Notes: generated by a model not told the origin, from the sequence alone. A stretch of DNA of 64,000 bases from Castor canadensis (GCF_047511655.1 NC_133401.1:10696001-10760000), one strand, 5' to 3'. Counted from the stretch's first letter, positions 10,883 to 23,762 are shown. Translations and numbers: made by a program.

Positions 10883-11440
10883 ATTTTAAAAATCATAATT
10901 ATAAAGCACCCCCTACAATCATATATTTAATATTTAATAAAGTAACAATGTAGGGATGAGACTTCTACACTGAAATGTCCAGAATATTTCTCAAAATATT
11001 AATGAAATCCCTAGGAAATGAAAGGACATATAATGTTCAAGGATTAAAAGTTTCAGCATTATGAGGATTTCACTTCTTCAGAAATTGATATATTTATTCA
11101 ACATAAATAAAATAAAAACTACAGCATGTGTCTAAAAAGGAAAATTTATAAGCTAATTCTATAAATTAGAAGGGAGTATCAAAGACATAGAACAATAACA
11201 GCAAACCAGAAAACTTACAATATGCAGTGCCCCACTGTGGTGCTGGGTGAGTTCAACCACGCTGTGCAGAGGAGCAGAAGATCATGTTTAGAGACAGACA
11301 AATACATGGAATGACAGCTTTTAATGATGAAATAACACTGCAGAAACTGTTCAGGGAAGAGCACTTTAAAAGAAAAGCTGTATGTCCACTGCAGGAATAA
11401 ACGATCATGTGGGATACCAATGATGTTCATAATCAGTAAT
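10883..11440. other. intergenic, AT-rich, possible degraded L1
   Basis: AT-rich. The stretch around 10920-11180 (ctacactgaaatgtccagaa, aataacagc) reads like very old L1 ORF2, but no clear alignment can be made by eye. Confidence 0.35.
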
Positions 11441-12012
11441 CAATCGTATGTTCTCCCTCATATGTGGACATTAGATCAAGGGCAAACACAACAAGGGGAT
11501 TGGACTTTGAGCACATGATAAAAGTGAGAGCACACAAGGGAGGGGTGAGGATAGGTAAGACACCTAAAAAATTAGCTAGCATTTGTTGCCCTCAATGCAG
11601 AGAAACTAAAGCAGATACCTTAAAAGCAACTGAGGCCAATAGGAAAAGGGGAACAGGTACTAGAGAAAAGGTTAGATCAAAAAGAATTAACCTAGAAGGT
11701 AACACCCACGCACAGGAAATCAATGTGAGTCAATGCCCTATATAGCTATTCTTATCTCAACCAGCAAAAACCCTTGTTCCTTCCTATTATTGCTTATACT
11801 CTCTCTACAACAAAATTAGAAATAAGGGCAAAATAGTTTCTGCTGGGTATTGAGGGGGTGGGGGGCAAAGGGAGGGGGCGGAGTGGGTGGTAAGGGAGGG
11901 GGTGGGGGCAGGAGGAGAAATGAACCAAGCCTTGTATGCACATATGAATAATAAAAGAAAAAGGAAAAAAATGAACCAAATTAATAAAATGCCCACCGAT
12001 TTGAAAAAAAAA
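11441..12012 (+). mobile_element. L1 3' end, severely 5'-truncated, young
   Basis: It starts inside the end of ORF2 (tcgtatgttctccctcatat, equal to 2778 onward) and covers the full L1 3' UTR with the G-rich tract (about 11851-11912) and an A-rich end near 11970. About 32 bp of other sequence and a second A-run (12004-12012) follow, as expected for a 3' transduction. Imperfect flanking repeats (ttcataatcagtaat upstream, ttcataagagtaat downstream) may be its target-site duplication. Confidence 0.93.
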
Positions 12013-12029
12013 ATTCATAAGAGTAATTT

Positions 12030-12465
12030 ACAAAACTAAGAAGATGATCAGTAGCAAATGCAGCATAGGTAGTGGGACAGATCAAATACTTGCACATTGT
12101 GCTGGGACTATGAAGTGATACACAAGTTGGAGAACCAACACTGAACACATATTTCCCCTGTGATCCAGACATTCCACTCAGATCATGTATGGATGTGCAC
12201 TGAGGCAAATGCACAATGACTCTCACAGCATTATTTGTGATAGCTTCAAACTTGCAAAAACCTGAGTACCAATCAACAGAATGAGCAAACAAAATGAGGA
12301 ATATGTATACGATGAAATATATAACAATATTATGTTTGTGATATTCACCTATGACTGCCACTACATCCAAAAATATAGATGAATATCACAAAATAATATT
12401 TAATATTGTACAAAAGTTAGAAACACAAGCATTCATTACCCATGATGCTATTTTTGTAAGACTCA
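12030..12465 (+). mobile_element. old L1 fragment (ORF2 3' region)
   Basis: Recognisable L1 words in order: ccagacattccactcagatc, agcttcaaacttgcaaaaac, gagtaccaatcaacagaatg. These correspond to the ORF2 C-terminal code also seen near 2500-2640, but much more diverged. Confidence 0.7.
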
Positions 12466-12467
12466 AA

Positions 12468-12930
12468 ATTGAAAAATTTCAACACAGTAAAAAGTCAGTT
12501 AAGTGAAATAAGCCAGACTGAGAAAGAGAAATATGACATGTTCTCTCTCATATGTAGTTACAGACCTAAAGCTAAAAAGAATTACATGGGTGTAAAGTAG
12601 GTGGACTCTTTGTGTGTGGGAACTAACAGGAAGGCAGTGGGGAAAGAAGGTGAAGAGGGTGGTGTGGGAACCAGAGGGAAGACAGTGGGAAGGCAGAGGG
12701 GGAAGGAGATTGTGCACACTATCAAACTACTTCATATGCAAAAGTAGAATAATGAATGATCTTCTTAAAGATCATTTTAAAAAGGGGGTAAGGGATAACA
12801 AAGTAATAGTGGGAGTGAGTTTGATCAAAGCATATTATATGCATGTGCAGAAATATCACAATGAAACCTTTGTACAATTAATGTATGTTAATCAAAAAAG
12901 AGAAAAAAGGAAACTGCTTTGGGAAAAGTG
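12468..12930 (+). mobile_element. L1 3' end (different subfamily)
   Basis: Begins with agtgaaataagccagactga and acatgttctctctcatatg, the conserved ORF2 end. A purine-rich 3' UTR follows (aggaaggcagtggggaaag) and then the tail caatgaaacctttgtaca, ending in an A-rich tract. It is a distinct, older 3' UTR type from the copies at 2809 and 11441. Confidence 0.8.
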
Positions 12931-13164
12931 GAATTAATGACTGGTTAGTCTTGTTTCACAGTTTTTTAAGTTTTATTTTTGTGCATTGAATAAATTATCC
13001 ATTATCTCTGGTTTGCGAATATGTTATAAGATATTTCCAGGTATCTATGTGGACACTATTTTGAATGTTTTTGTTTGCTTTCATTTTGCTGCTTTAAAAA
13101 CTTTCTCTTAACTTTTTTTTGAAGTTCAAATTTTTATTATGTGGACAGAAATTCAATTTTGAGA

Positions 13165-13500
13165 ACTTTAAAAAAATTTTGGCTGTACTAAGTTTTGAAC
13201 TCAAGGCCTCATTCTTGCTAGGTAGGTGTTCTATCACTATTGGCATGCCCCCAGCCTATCTGCTTTATAAATTTTGGAATAGGCTCTCACAATTTTATCC
13301 AACACAGACTGGTCTGAGACCTTCCTATTTATGCTTCCTGCTTAGCTGGGATGACAGGCGTGTGCCACTATGCCCAGGTTTTATTGATTGACATAAAAGT
13401 ATCACATTTTTTTTTGCCAGGGTATGGCTCAAACCATGATCCTCCTCATCTCTGCTTCCCTAGTAGCCTAGGACTACAGTCATAAGCAACTGTACCTGAC
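13165..13500 (-). mobile_element. inverted B1/ID-like SINE cluster
   Basis: Read on the minus strand this contains an ID-like unit (tagcaagaatgaggccttgag) fused to a B1-like unit (ggcacacgcctgtcatccca). A second B1-like piece at 13408-13500 ends at a T-run (A tail on the minus strand). Diverged. Confidence 0.75.
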
Positions 13501-13659
13501 TATTGAGAGCTTTTGAGCAAAGAAATGATATGCCATTATCAATGCTTCAAGAAAATGAGTCAGTGACATGGTGTGTGGATTACATGAAATATTGTAGACA
13601 AAGCACATTGTGCATTGTTCAATGTATATTTTCTTCATGTCACTGTACAAAACAGTGAG

Positions 13660-14885
13660 TTTCATTCATGACATTTTCACACGTGTATATAAAGTACTTT
13701 GATCACATTTTCCCATCTCACTACCCATGTTGTCCTCCCCTTTTTCCCTCCTGCTTGTATCCTTCCAATGCATAATAGTCCTTCTTTTACTTTCATGTGT
13801 TTTTTTAGGTTCCACACATGAAAAAAAAACATGGAATACTTTGCATAACCTGGTGATCTCTAGTTCCATTCATTTTTGACAAAAGACATGATTTTAATGA
13901 CTGACTAATAGTCCATTTTGTGTATATGCTAAATTATTTACATCTACTCATCTATTGATGGGCACCAAACCTGATTCCATAACTTGGACTTTGTGAATAG
14001 CATCACAATAAACTTGTGTGCAGGTGTCTCTACTACATGCTGCTGCACTTGATTCTTTGAATATATATGCAAGAGTGGCAATGCTGCACTGTTGGTAAGG
14101 TAGTTCTATTTTTAGTTTATTGAAGAACCTCCATACTGATTTCCATAGTGTCTGAAGTAATTAACACTCCCAAATGTGGACAAGAATTCCCTTTTCTGCA
14201 CATCTGTGACAACATTTTTTTCCTTGATGACAGATATTCTAACTGGGATGAGGTGGAATCTCACTGTCGTTTTTATTTGTAATTCCCAAATGACTAAAGC
14301 TGTGCAAAATTTTTTCCTGTATTTTGAGAAGTATTTGTTCAATTTATTTGTCTTCACCTTCCTCCCGACATTGCCCTGTCCATTCCCTCTCCCCCATCTT
14401 GTTGATCCCCCTCCCAGACAGTCCTCTTTCTATGCTTATGTCCCATTATTATCATCATCATTACGATCATCACCATCATCACATTAGGTCTAGGTTGCAC
14501 ATATGACTGAAAACATGCAAAATTTGGCTAGTTGAGCTTGGATTTTCTAACTTAAGATGATGTCCTCCAGTTCCATCCATTTTCCTGCACATAACATAAT
14601 TTCATTCTTCTTTATGGTTGAATAATACTGCAGTGTGTGTATGTCCCACATTTTTAAAAATCATTTATCAGTTGATGGGCATCTAGACTGAATCTAGAAC
14701 CCGAATATTGTGAATAGTGGTTCTGTAAACATGGGTATTCAGGTATTCTTCTTGTGTGTTGATTTATACTCCTTCAGATATATCTGAAGAATGGTATAGC
14801 AGGGTCATCAGATGGGCCAATTTTCATTGGTGAACCTTCATAATGATTTACATAGTGCTTGCACTATTTTACATTTCCATTAGTT
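13660..14885 (-). mobile_element. two inverted L1 3' region fragments
   Basis: On the minus strand both pieces read as L1 ORF2 C-terminus running into 3' UTR. Plus-strand words such as ggtggaatctcactgtcgtt, ctccatactgatttccatag, tctattgatgggcacc and atctctagttccattcat are the complements of conserved ORF2 words. The pattern restarts near 14345 with ccagttccatccattttcct and cagttgatgggcatc, so two insertions are present. Confidence 0.82.
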
Positions 14886-15870
14886 TTTTTTATTGTTGTG
14901 CTGGTTGGGGGTACATTTTGACATTTACAAAAGTTTTGCAATATATCAAACATATCATAGTTGGATTCACCCCTTCCATCATTCTTTTTTATCCCTCCCT
15001 CCCACCATTCCTGGAGCAGATTCTACAGGTATCATTTTCCATTTGAATACACGTGTGCATAGTATTTGCACTTCATTCACCCTCTCACATCCTTTCTCCA
15101 CATTCTCTGACCTTCCCACTTATACCAACACCCACAGACAGTATCTTTTCCATTCCCCTATTCTTCAATTATGTAAAAGAAAAATAAAATGACATTTTTG
15201 TTTATTTAAGACAGCTATACAGGGAGTGTCTTTGTGACATTTCCATGTATATATGTATTATAATCCAAATTGGTTGATCTCCTCTATTTGTCTTCTTTCT
15301 CCCTAGTGCCCTTCCTTTTTTTATTATTTTATTATTCATATGTGCATACAAGGCTTGGGTCATTTCTCCCCCCTGCCACCACCACCCTCCCTTACAACCC
15401 ACTCTGCCCCCTCTTAGTGCCCTTCTTATGGTGATTTCAATAGGTTTTAAAATTCTATATTCATTCTTAGAGAGTATATCAACTGCATACTTGCTGTTTA
15501 AATTTTTGAAGGTCTTTGTACATTCTGGATATTATCTTTCATCTATTTGATAGCAAAGATTTTTCCAATTCTATGAGTTTTCTCTTGATTCTGGTAATTG
15601 TTTCCTTTGATCTACAGAAACTTTAAAATTTGATACAATGCCATTTGTCATTGCTCTTATTTCCTGGGCAATTGAAATCCTATTCAAAAAATAATTGCCT
15701 ATATCTTCTAGTGTTTCCCTGTAGTGTTTTCAGAACTTATAATAAGACATTTAATCCATTTTGAATTATTTTTTTGAGCAAGATAAGTGATAGGCATCTA
15801 GTTTCAGTATTTCACATGTAGATAACCAGTTTTCCATGTGTATGATTGTAGATCCTTTTTCAAAACTCAG
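14886..15870 (-). mobile_element. inverted L1 3' UTR and ORF2 end, split by a nested insertion
   Basis: Antisense L1 tail: gtgctggttgggggtacatt, cattcaccctctcacatcc, accaacacccacagacag, gacagctatacagggagtgt, cttatggtgatttcaatagg, then gaaggtctttgtacattctg. It is interrupted by a 100-bp younger L1 tail at 15315-15414. Confidence 0.82.
15315..15414 (-). mobile_element. short young L1 tail nested in older L1, with 11-bp TSD
   Basis: About 100 bp of inverted L1 3' UTR end (poly-T, then attcatatgtgcatacaagg and the C-rich complement of the G tract). It is flanked by the perfect direct repeat tagtgcccttc at 15304-15314 and 15415-15425. The repeat belongs to the host L1 sequence, which proves an insertion by target-primed reverse transcription. 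Confidence 0.93.
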
Positions 15871-15877
15871 AAGGTTG

Positions 15878-16402
15878 TAGGCAGAGTTGCCTTCTCAGTT
15901 TCAGAGAGAAGAGTGAGGCCCAGAAATAACTGCCCAAATCCACAGAATTACAGTGATGAGGAAAGACCCAGGGTACCAACAGTGAGTGTCACCTCTGTCC
16001 ACATAAATTATGTGCACTGTGAGTCTGGAGGTGTATCTGTGTCAGACAGATCCTGCTATATCTGTGTCAGGCATGTTCCCTTGAGATTAGGCCCAAGGAC
16101 AGTCAGCAGGTAGTTGGTGCCAAGCCTTCAGAAGGGTGTTTGGGCACCTGGAGTCAATCATAAATAATATATCCAAAATCCCCAGACTTTGAGGTATGGA
16201 GGGTGAGGGCACAGGTGATCCCAATTCCCCTTTTGCCGAACTAGGCTGGACTGGTGGGGACCAAGGTGAATTTGTAAATGTATCACCCCCTTCTTATCAA
16301 GATCCAATGTATTTCTTCGTGGACATTAACACTTACTTGATGGGAAATGGAACTTTCTCTCTTAGAGATGTAGATAGGGAGGCTCGTTTCTAGGTCAGGG
16401 TG
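15878..16402 (+). repeat. 530-bp direct repeat, copy 2
   Basis: Homologue of 4756-5285 in the same orientation, 11.1 kb downstream. Alignment begins at aggcagagttgccttctcag and ends at ttctaggtcagg; the flanks beyond both ends are unrelated. It also abuts L1 material on its left. Confidence 0.85.
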
Positions 16403-17640
16403 GTCATCAAAGACTTTAGTTAATAAGGGTATACCTGTAAGGTTATGGGGAAGGGAAATAATGCTGGTGAATAATGCAAAGTGTTTGGCATTATAAAGCT
16501 GGAATGTATGGTGGCTAAGATTAATAGAAATGTGTAATGTGGGAGCAAAACGAGATAGGTAAAACTATAGTCAATATTGTATTGAGGAAAAAAGAAAAAG
16601 AAAAGAGAAAAAACAATGAAATAAACAAAAAAATCCTCTCACAATCTAATTACCTACTAAAATAGAGACAATAATGATTTATTGTGGGATGATATAAATG
16701 GAAGAGCAGGAGTGCTGTTCTAATTGTAGATGAAAGGAAATATAAGCTCATCACATACGTTAACTCAAACAATAGGAAGGAGCAAAGGAAATGCAGAACT
16801 GAATAAAATATGAGAAAGAGAGAACAAAAATACTCAAATCAAATATACAAAAAAGTTTTAAAGCAATAAAAATACACGCGAATGTCAAAGTTTTCAATTA
16901 CTTTCCAGAGAAGTGGTTTTTTTCCCTTAATGTCTGGGTCTTTCAGTGGAGTAAGTGATAGTCTCATGAGAGACTTGATTCACTGGGATGGTGGCTACTC
17001 ACAGTCTTGAACTAGTTTCTCATCATATGAAGAAATTAAAGATCTCTATATAATCTCTAGTGAATGCTTCTGGGGTCTGGGCACTCAATTCCCAAGTCCA
17101 ACTAACTTTCCACCTAACTTGTGGCTTCTTCTTTTTGCCAGGTTCCTAGCAACTTACAGTCTGTTGTTCTAGGCACCATCTCAGTCATTACTTGAGTCAG
17201 AGGCTGAGGGTCCTATCCTGTGCATTTGTTGACATGTTCCTAGTCCTGGTGATTAGCTACACACTGCAGAAATTTCCTACACGGAGCTGTAGCTGGTAGC
17301 ATTGCTGTCAGAGCCTCTGGGCTCCGTTTTTGTCTTGCAGGAATTTGTGTGATGCAGTTGGTGTGGACAGGCCTGCTGCTTGTAATTCCTCTCAGCACTG
17401 TTTATCTTTTACCCTATGTCAATGCATGGGTCTGTTCCTTGGCTTCCACACTGGCATCTGTACAGTCCTGCTTACTGGGAAGCTTGTGAGATGTTCATGA
17501 AAATAAAACTAGTTTGCTACTAGCATTGACTTCCTTAGCAGTTCTTCAGGGAGTTAGTTATGACAATAACATTTCAATAAGGTGTGTCCATGAGGGAAGA
17601 TAATGGATGATGTCACTCTCCTGCCACCTTGTCTGGTATT
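16403..17640. other. intergenic, possible old L1 5' region
   Basis: A-rich block (16560-16900), then T/C-richer sequence to 17640. The order resembles the ORF1-linker and 5' UTR part of an antisense L1, but similarity is too weak to be sure. No gene is seen. Confidence 0.35.
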
Positions 17641-20100
17641 GGTAATTAATTTCGTGAGGCTATTGTGAATGTGATTGTTTTCCTGATTTCCTTCTGTTTA
17701 TTGTTGATATATAGATCTACTCATTTTTGTAATGAATTTTTATCCTGCAATTTTGCTGAGATTATTTATGAGACCTAAGAATATTTTGGTAGACTTTTTA
17801 GGGTCTTTTAAATGTATAATAAGAATGGAATACAAATAGGAGCAATTCGACCTCTTCTTTTCCTATTCCTATAGCCTTTTTTTTCTTTCTCTTGCTTTAC
17901 TGCTGTAGCTAAAAGTTCAAGCAGTGTATCAAATAAGAAAACAGAGAGTGGAAACTCCTGCATCATTTCTTTATGCAGAGGAAATGGTTTCTGTTTTTCA
18001 CCATTTACTACAATGTTGGCTATAATTTTATCTTCTATGGGCTGTATTATATTGTAGTACATTCCATGCATTCCTACTTCCATTAGGACTTTCATCATGA
18101 AGGGGTTTTGCAGTTTTTTCAAAAGGTTTTTCTGCATCTATTAAGATAATCATGTGATTTTTGTCCCTGATTTTTTCATGTGTTGTCTTATATTTATTGA
18201 TAAGCATGTGCTGAATCATTCTTGCATCTTTGGAATGAAACCAACTTGATCATGGTGTACTAGCTTTCTAATGTGTTTCTGAATTCAAATTGCAAGGATC
18301 AGATGGGGAATTTTTGTGAATACGTTCATGAAGGAAATTGGTCTGTGATTTTTTTGTTTCTGTCGGCTTTTGGTATGCACGTAACAGAGGCTTCATAGAT
18401 GAGTTTGGCAGTGTTAGTCCCCTTCTACTTTATGGAATATTTTGAGAAGCGTTGTTACTTCTTCTCTGAAGATCTCTTGGAATTCAACATTTAATCCATC
18501 TAGTTTTGGGCTTTCCTTGGTTTAGTGACTATTACTGTTTCAGTTTCACTGGATTTATAGATATATAAATCCTAAATATAGATATATTTAGGTTTTTTAT
18601 ATGCTTTTGGTTCATTTTTGATGGTTCATATGGACCTAGGAATTTATCCATTTATTCTACATTTTTCAATTTATTACAATGTAAGTGTTGAAAGTGTTCC
18701 CTAATGATCCACTGAATGCCATTGGTATTTGTTGTGATAGCTGATTTCTCATCTTAAATTTTATGAGCTTAATTTTTCCATCTTCCCTTTAGTTCATTTG
18801 TCTAAAGATGTGTTATTCTTATTTATGTTTTCAAAGAATTCTATTATTTTAGTCCCCTTTTCGTTAATTTATTCAAAGATATTTACTACTTCTTTCCATC
18901 TTCTGCTTTGGAGTTTGACTTTTAAGAAATTAAGGAGTATCATTAGGTTATTTACTTGTGACACCCCTGATTTTTTAATTTAGGGACTTATAACTCTAAA
19001 CTTGCCTCTTAGCACTGTATTTGCTGATTCCAAAGGTTCTGGAAAGTTGTGATTCGATTTTATTTTGAATCTAGGAATTTTTTATTACTACATTATTTCT
19101 TTGATTCAAAAGTGAATTGGTTGGTCTCCATGTATTTGGATATTTTCTGAAGTTTATTTTGTTAGTGATTTCTAGCTTTATTCTATTGAAGTCTGACAAA
19201 ATAAAGAAAGTTATTTCAATTTTCTTGTATTTGTTGAGACTTACTTTTTGTACTAAAATGTGTCTAATTTAGAGACAATTACATTGCCTGCTGAGAAGAA
19301 TCTGTGTTCTGTAGCTGTTGGAGAGAATATCTGTTATTTTCTTTTAAGTGCATTTAATTCATGTTGTTATTTAATTCTGAAGATTCCTTGATGACTTTTT
19401 GTCTGGATGATATATTTTTAGTGAAAGTGGAGTATTGATGTCATATACTATTATTGTATTGGGATCTATTGCTGTGTTTATGTCTAGTAATGTGTGCCTC
19501 CTTATGGAATTAGGTGCACCAATATTCAATGTGTATATGTTTACAATTATTAAATCCTCCTGAAGGATTATCTTTATAAAATAGCCTTCTTGAAAAGACT
19601 TTTATAAAGGAAACTTCTTTATCTCTCATAACTTTTGTACTTTATGTAGTGTATGATTCTTCATTACTCCTCATTTGCTCTTTTACTCATCTTCTGAGTT
19701 TTATTCTTTCCCATATTATCATGGTTGTGGTTACCTTTTTCTTCTACCTTTACAATTCCTTTAAGTTTCTTCTGCAGAGTTATTTTAGTGGTTATTAATT
19801 GCATTAGTTTTTAAAATTTGTCTTGGAAGAGTTTTATTGATTCTTCAATTAGAAAGGATATCTTTGCTGCTACTGTAACATAGGTTGCCAATTATTTTCC
19901 TTCAGTATGTGTAATACATCATTCCATGCCCTCTGTGCTTTTATAGTTTCTGTTGAGAAGTCTGTTGTTTTTGTTATAGGTTTGCCTTTATATGTGACTT
20001 CTCTGTAGCATTGTTGAGACTTCTTTCCTTATTCTGTATAATTAATGGTTTAACAACAATATAATGTGGAGAAAGTCTATTCTGGTTTTGTCTTTTGAGA
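17640..20100 (-). mobile_element. old inverted L1, ORF2 endonuclease/RT region
   Basis: The minus-strand translation at 17808-18219 shows KNHMIILIDAEKPFEK and GMYYNIIQPIEDKIIANIVVNGEKQKPFPL, the L1 reverse transcriptase around the AEKAFDKIQ motif. Plus-strand words to about 19,700 (gtgaatacgttcatgaagga, tctgtgttctgtagctgttg) are complements of more upstream ORF2. Many stops and frameshifts; ancient. Confidence 0.85.
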
Positions 20101-20530
20101 ATCCTAAAAGCCTCCTCCACTAAAAAAACCATTTCTTGCTAGATTTGCTTCTATAGCTAGGATATTTCTAAGAGAGCTGCAATTGCAATAATCATGGGTG
20201 TACTTATATGTTCCAGTGCATTTTCTATTCTTTCCTGTAGTAGCTTCATGGGTGCAGAGGTTTCATTAAGATCTTCCATCCACTTTGCATTGATATTAGT
20301 ACAATTGAAACACAGGCATCTACTTTCAATCTTCTACATGTGGATATTCACCTTTCCAAACATCATTTGTTGAAGATGCTGTCTTTTTACTCACATATGC
20401 TTTAGGCTACTTTATCAAAAATCAAATTATTATAGCTGTGTGACTTTATTTCTGGGTCTTCTATTGTGGTATATTGGTCCTTAATTCTCTTTTTGTGTGA
20501 GTGCCATGCCGTTTTTGATTGGTCAGGATG
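20101..20530 (-). mobile_element. inverted L1 ORF2 C-terminal scrap
   Basis: Plus-strand words atccactttgcattgatatt, tatcaaaaatcaaattatta, tttctgggtcttctattgtg and agtgccatgccgtttttgat are complements of L1 ORF2 C-terminal sequence. It is a separate piece from 17640-20100, because the order of ORF2 parts jumps. Confidence 0.75.
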
Positions 20531-20649
20531 TTTCAACCACAAGATTTCCACAAGTGTCCACAGGAAGAGCTATTTCAGAGTAAGGTATGAAAATACTGAA
20601 ACTAGTTGGCATAGTGCCCAGGTCCCATAGTTTTGCCCATGCCAGTGCT

Positions 20650-23540
20650 GAGTTCAGTTCCCTTTTTACCTTCCCCAGACACATGTAGTGGCCACCCCTA
20701 GGCTTGAACTCTTGCTCCCCATGGGGCCATTACTAGACAAATTCTCAGATAGACCTGCCAATAGAGTAATGTGTGATTTTAATATACCACTGTCACCAAA
20801 AGACAGGTTATCTAGACAGAAAATTGACAAGGAAACTTTAGAATTAAAAGTATTAACTACAGATCTTATGGACTTAATAGACATGTATAAAATACTCCAC
20901 CCAACTGTCACAGAAAACACATTCTTCTAAGAGGCTCATGGGAATTTCTCCAAAATGCATCATATTTAAGGACATAGAACAAGTATTAACAGATAGAAGA
21001 AAATTGAATAACCTTCTACATTTTTTCAGAACACAATGGAATAAAACCTAAAACAAAAATATGAAATTACACAAAATATTCAAACACATGGAAACTAAGT
21101 AAATAACTTTTAAATGATCAGTGGGTCATAGAAGAAATAAGCAGGAGAGGAATAAAAAATTCCTAGAATAAAATGAAAAAAAAAACTACTTATCATAACC
21201 TTTGGGACACATAAAAGCAGTGTTAGGAGGAATGTTTATAGCTATGATTGAATACATTAAAATCAAAGAGATCTCAAAAAATAACATAATGATGCACCTC
21301 AAGCTCTTAGAAAAACAAGAAGATAATAAACTCAAAAGCAGTAGATGGAACGAAATACATAAAGCCCAGGGAAGAAACTAAATGAAATGTGGACTAAAAG
21401 AACATAAAAAAAGATTCTATGAAACAAAGTGTTGGTTCTTTGAAAACATAAATAAAATTGAGAACCCCATAGGGAGGAGTGAGGAGACCCAAATTAATAA
21501 AGTAGTAGGTGATAAAGAAGATGTCAAGACAAATAGCATTGTAAGCCAGAGGATCAATAGGAATCAGGTTGAAAATTTATTTTCCAGTAAACCAGAAAAT
21601 CTAGGATGAAGGGGTAAATTTCTATGTGTATATGACATCAAAATTGAGCCAAAACTTTATAAACCACCTAAACAGATCTACAACAATCAATGAAACTAAG
21701 GCAGCAATAAAGAACCTCCCATCAAAGAAATTCACAGATCTTTAAAGGAAAACTATTACCAATACTGTTCAAATTATTCCACAAAAAGAGAAAAAAACAG
21801 AAAGGGAAAGAATGCTTTCAAAAGTCTCTTTCTATGAAGTCATTTTTACTGTGAAAGCAAAAAACAGATAAGGATACAATGAAAAAGCATATTATAGAAG
21901 AATTTCTTTGATGAACCTAGATAAAAAAATTCTCAATGAAATTATTGCAAAGTGAATTCAACAACACATTAAAATGGTAGTATAGTATGACAAATATGGT
22001 TTAATTCCAGGGACTTAACATATGCAAATCAATAAATGTAATACAGTGTATAAACAAAATCAAGCACAAAAATCACATGATCATCTCAATAGATGAAAAA
22101 AAAATCCTTTGACAAGATTTGACATCCATTCATTGTAAAATCACCGAAGAAACCAGAAATGGAAGGGATGTTCCACAACATAATGAAGAGTATATTTGAT
22201 AAACCTATAGCCAATGTCATACTAAGTAGCAAAAACTGAAACCACGTCCTATTAAAGCCAGGACCAAGTGAATGGTTTCCAGTTTTTCAACTCTTTTTCA
22301 ATTTAGTACTTCATTTTCTTATCCATATCTGTAAGGCAAGAGAAATAAATAAGATGGATACACATAGGAAATGAACAAATCAAATTATTCCAGTTTGAAG
22401 CTGATATGATCCTATACTTAAGAGACCCGAACAACTCCAACAAAGAGCTCATAGATGTGAAAAACACTTTTGGAAAAATAACAGAATACAAAATCAACAT
22501 AAAAAATCAGTAGTTTATAGCAATTATGAATAGACTGAGAAAGAAATCAGAACAACAATCCCATCCACAGGAAGAAACTTACCTAAAGAGAAGAAATACC
22601 TTCATAATCAAACCTATAAAATTTTGAAAAAGAATGTCAGAATTATATTGTGAAAATGGCTGTGTTACTGAAAGCAGAATATAGATACACTGCAATTTCC
22701 ATCAAATATTCAATGTCATGTTTCACAGAAATAGAAAAGCATCCTTAAGATTCTTATGGAAGAATAAAAGACCCTGAATAGCTAAAGAAATCCTGAGCAA
22801 AAAGAGAAATTCTGGAAGTGTCACAATGCCTTACCTCAAATTATCCATCATAACAAAATATCCTGGTACTGGCACAAAAACTGATATAAAGACCATTGGA
22901 TAGAACAGAAGACCCAGAAATAACTCCACACACCTACAAGACCTGATATTTTGGCAGAAGTCTCCAAAGTGTACATTTGAAGAAGAGACAGTCTTTTAAA
23001 CAAATAGGTGCTGGGAAAATTGGACATCCATATGTAGTAGACTTAAACTTGATCCCTGTGTTTTACCCTGTAGAAAAATTGATTCAAAGTCTATCAAAGA
23101 TCTTAATATAAAAACTGAAACTTTGAAACTACTACATAAAAACACTTGAAAACATAGGCAAAGATACAAACCTTCTGAATAGCCTTCCATATGCTCAGTA
23201 AATGAGACCAAGAATTGTTGAATGGGATTACATCAAATTAAAAAGATCCTGTACAACAAGGAAAATAATTATCAGAATAGTCAGCCCACAGAATGAGAGA
23301 AATCTTTGCCATCTATTCTTCAGATAAAATAACATACAGCATATACAAAGAGCTCAACAATTCAACACCAAGAAAACAAACAACCAATTAACAAATGGGC
23401 AAATGAACAGACAATTCTCAGAAGTACAAATTGCTAATAAACACATGAAGAAATGTCTACCTTCACCTATAAATCAAATGCAAATCAAAAAGACCTTGAT
23501 ATTTCATCTTGCCATATTCTGAAAGTCAATCATTGTGGGA
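20650..23540 (+). mobile_element. old L1 in sense orientation, most of ORF2
   Basis: Sense ORF2 runs from the endonuclease part (20769-20930: FNIPLSPKDRLSRQKIDKETLELKVLTTDLMDLIDMYKI..., in the YNIPLS...DRSSRQK class) through retained blocks such as TKCWFFENINKI near 21420, RT pieces near 22080-22260 and the C-terminal part near 23390-23500. Numerous stops, frameshifts and indels mark an old copy. No 3' UTR is kept; it ends at a SINE. Confidence 0.88.
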
Positions 23541-23546
23541 GCAAAT

Positions 23547-23762
23547 CGTTGGGCACTGGTGTCTATGCCTGTAATCATAGCTACTTGGGAAGCTGAGATC
23601 TGGAGGATCATGGTTTGAGGACTGCTCAGGAAAATAGTTCACAGAACCCCATTCCCAAAATAACTAGGGCAAAATAGACTGGAGATGTGCATCAAAGTGA
23701 TTGAGTACCTGCTTTGCAAGTGCAAAGTCCTGAGTTCAAGCATCAGTATCACTAAAAAAAGG
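23547..23762 (+). mobile_element. B1 + ID-like dimeric SINE
   Basis: The B1-like left half (gggcactggtgtctatgcct, ctggaggatcatggtttgag) is joined to an ID-like right half (gagtacctgctttgcaagtg, cctgagttcaagcatcagta) and an A tail. This is the common composite SINE of this genome, also seen at 35015, 54825 and 59054. Confidence 0.9.
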
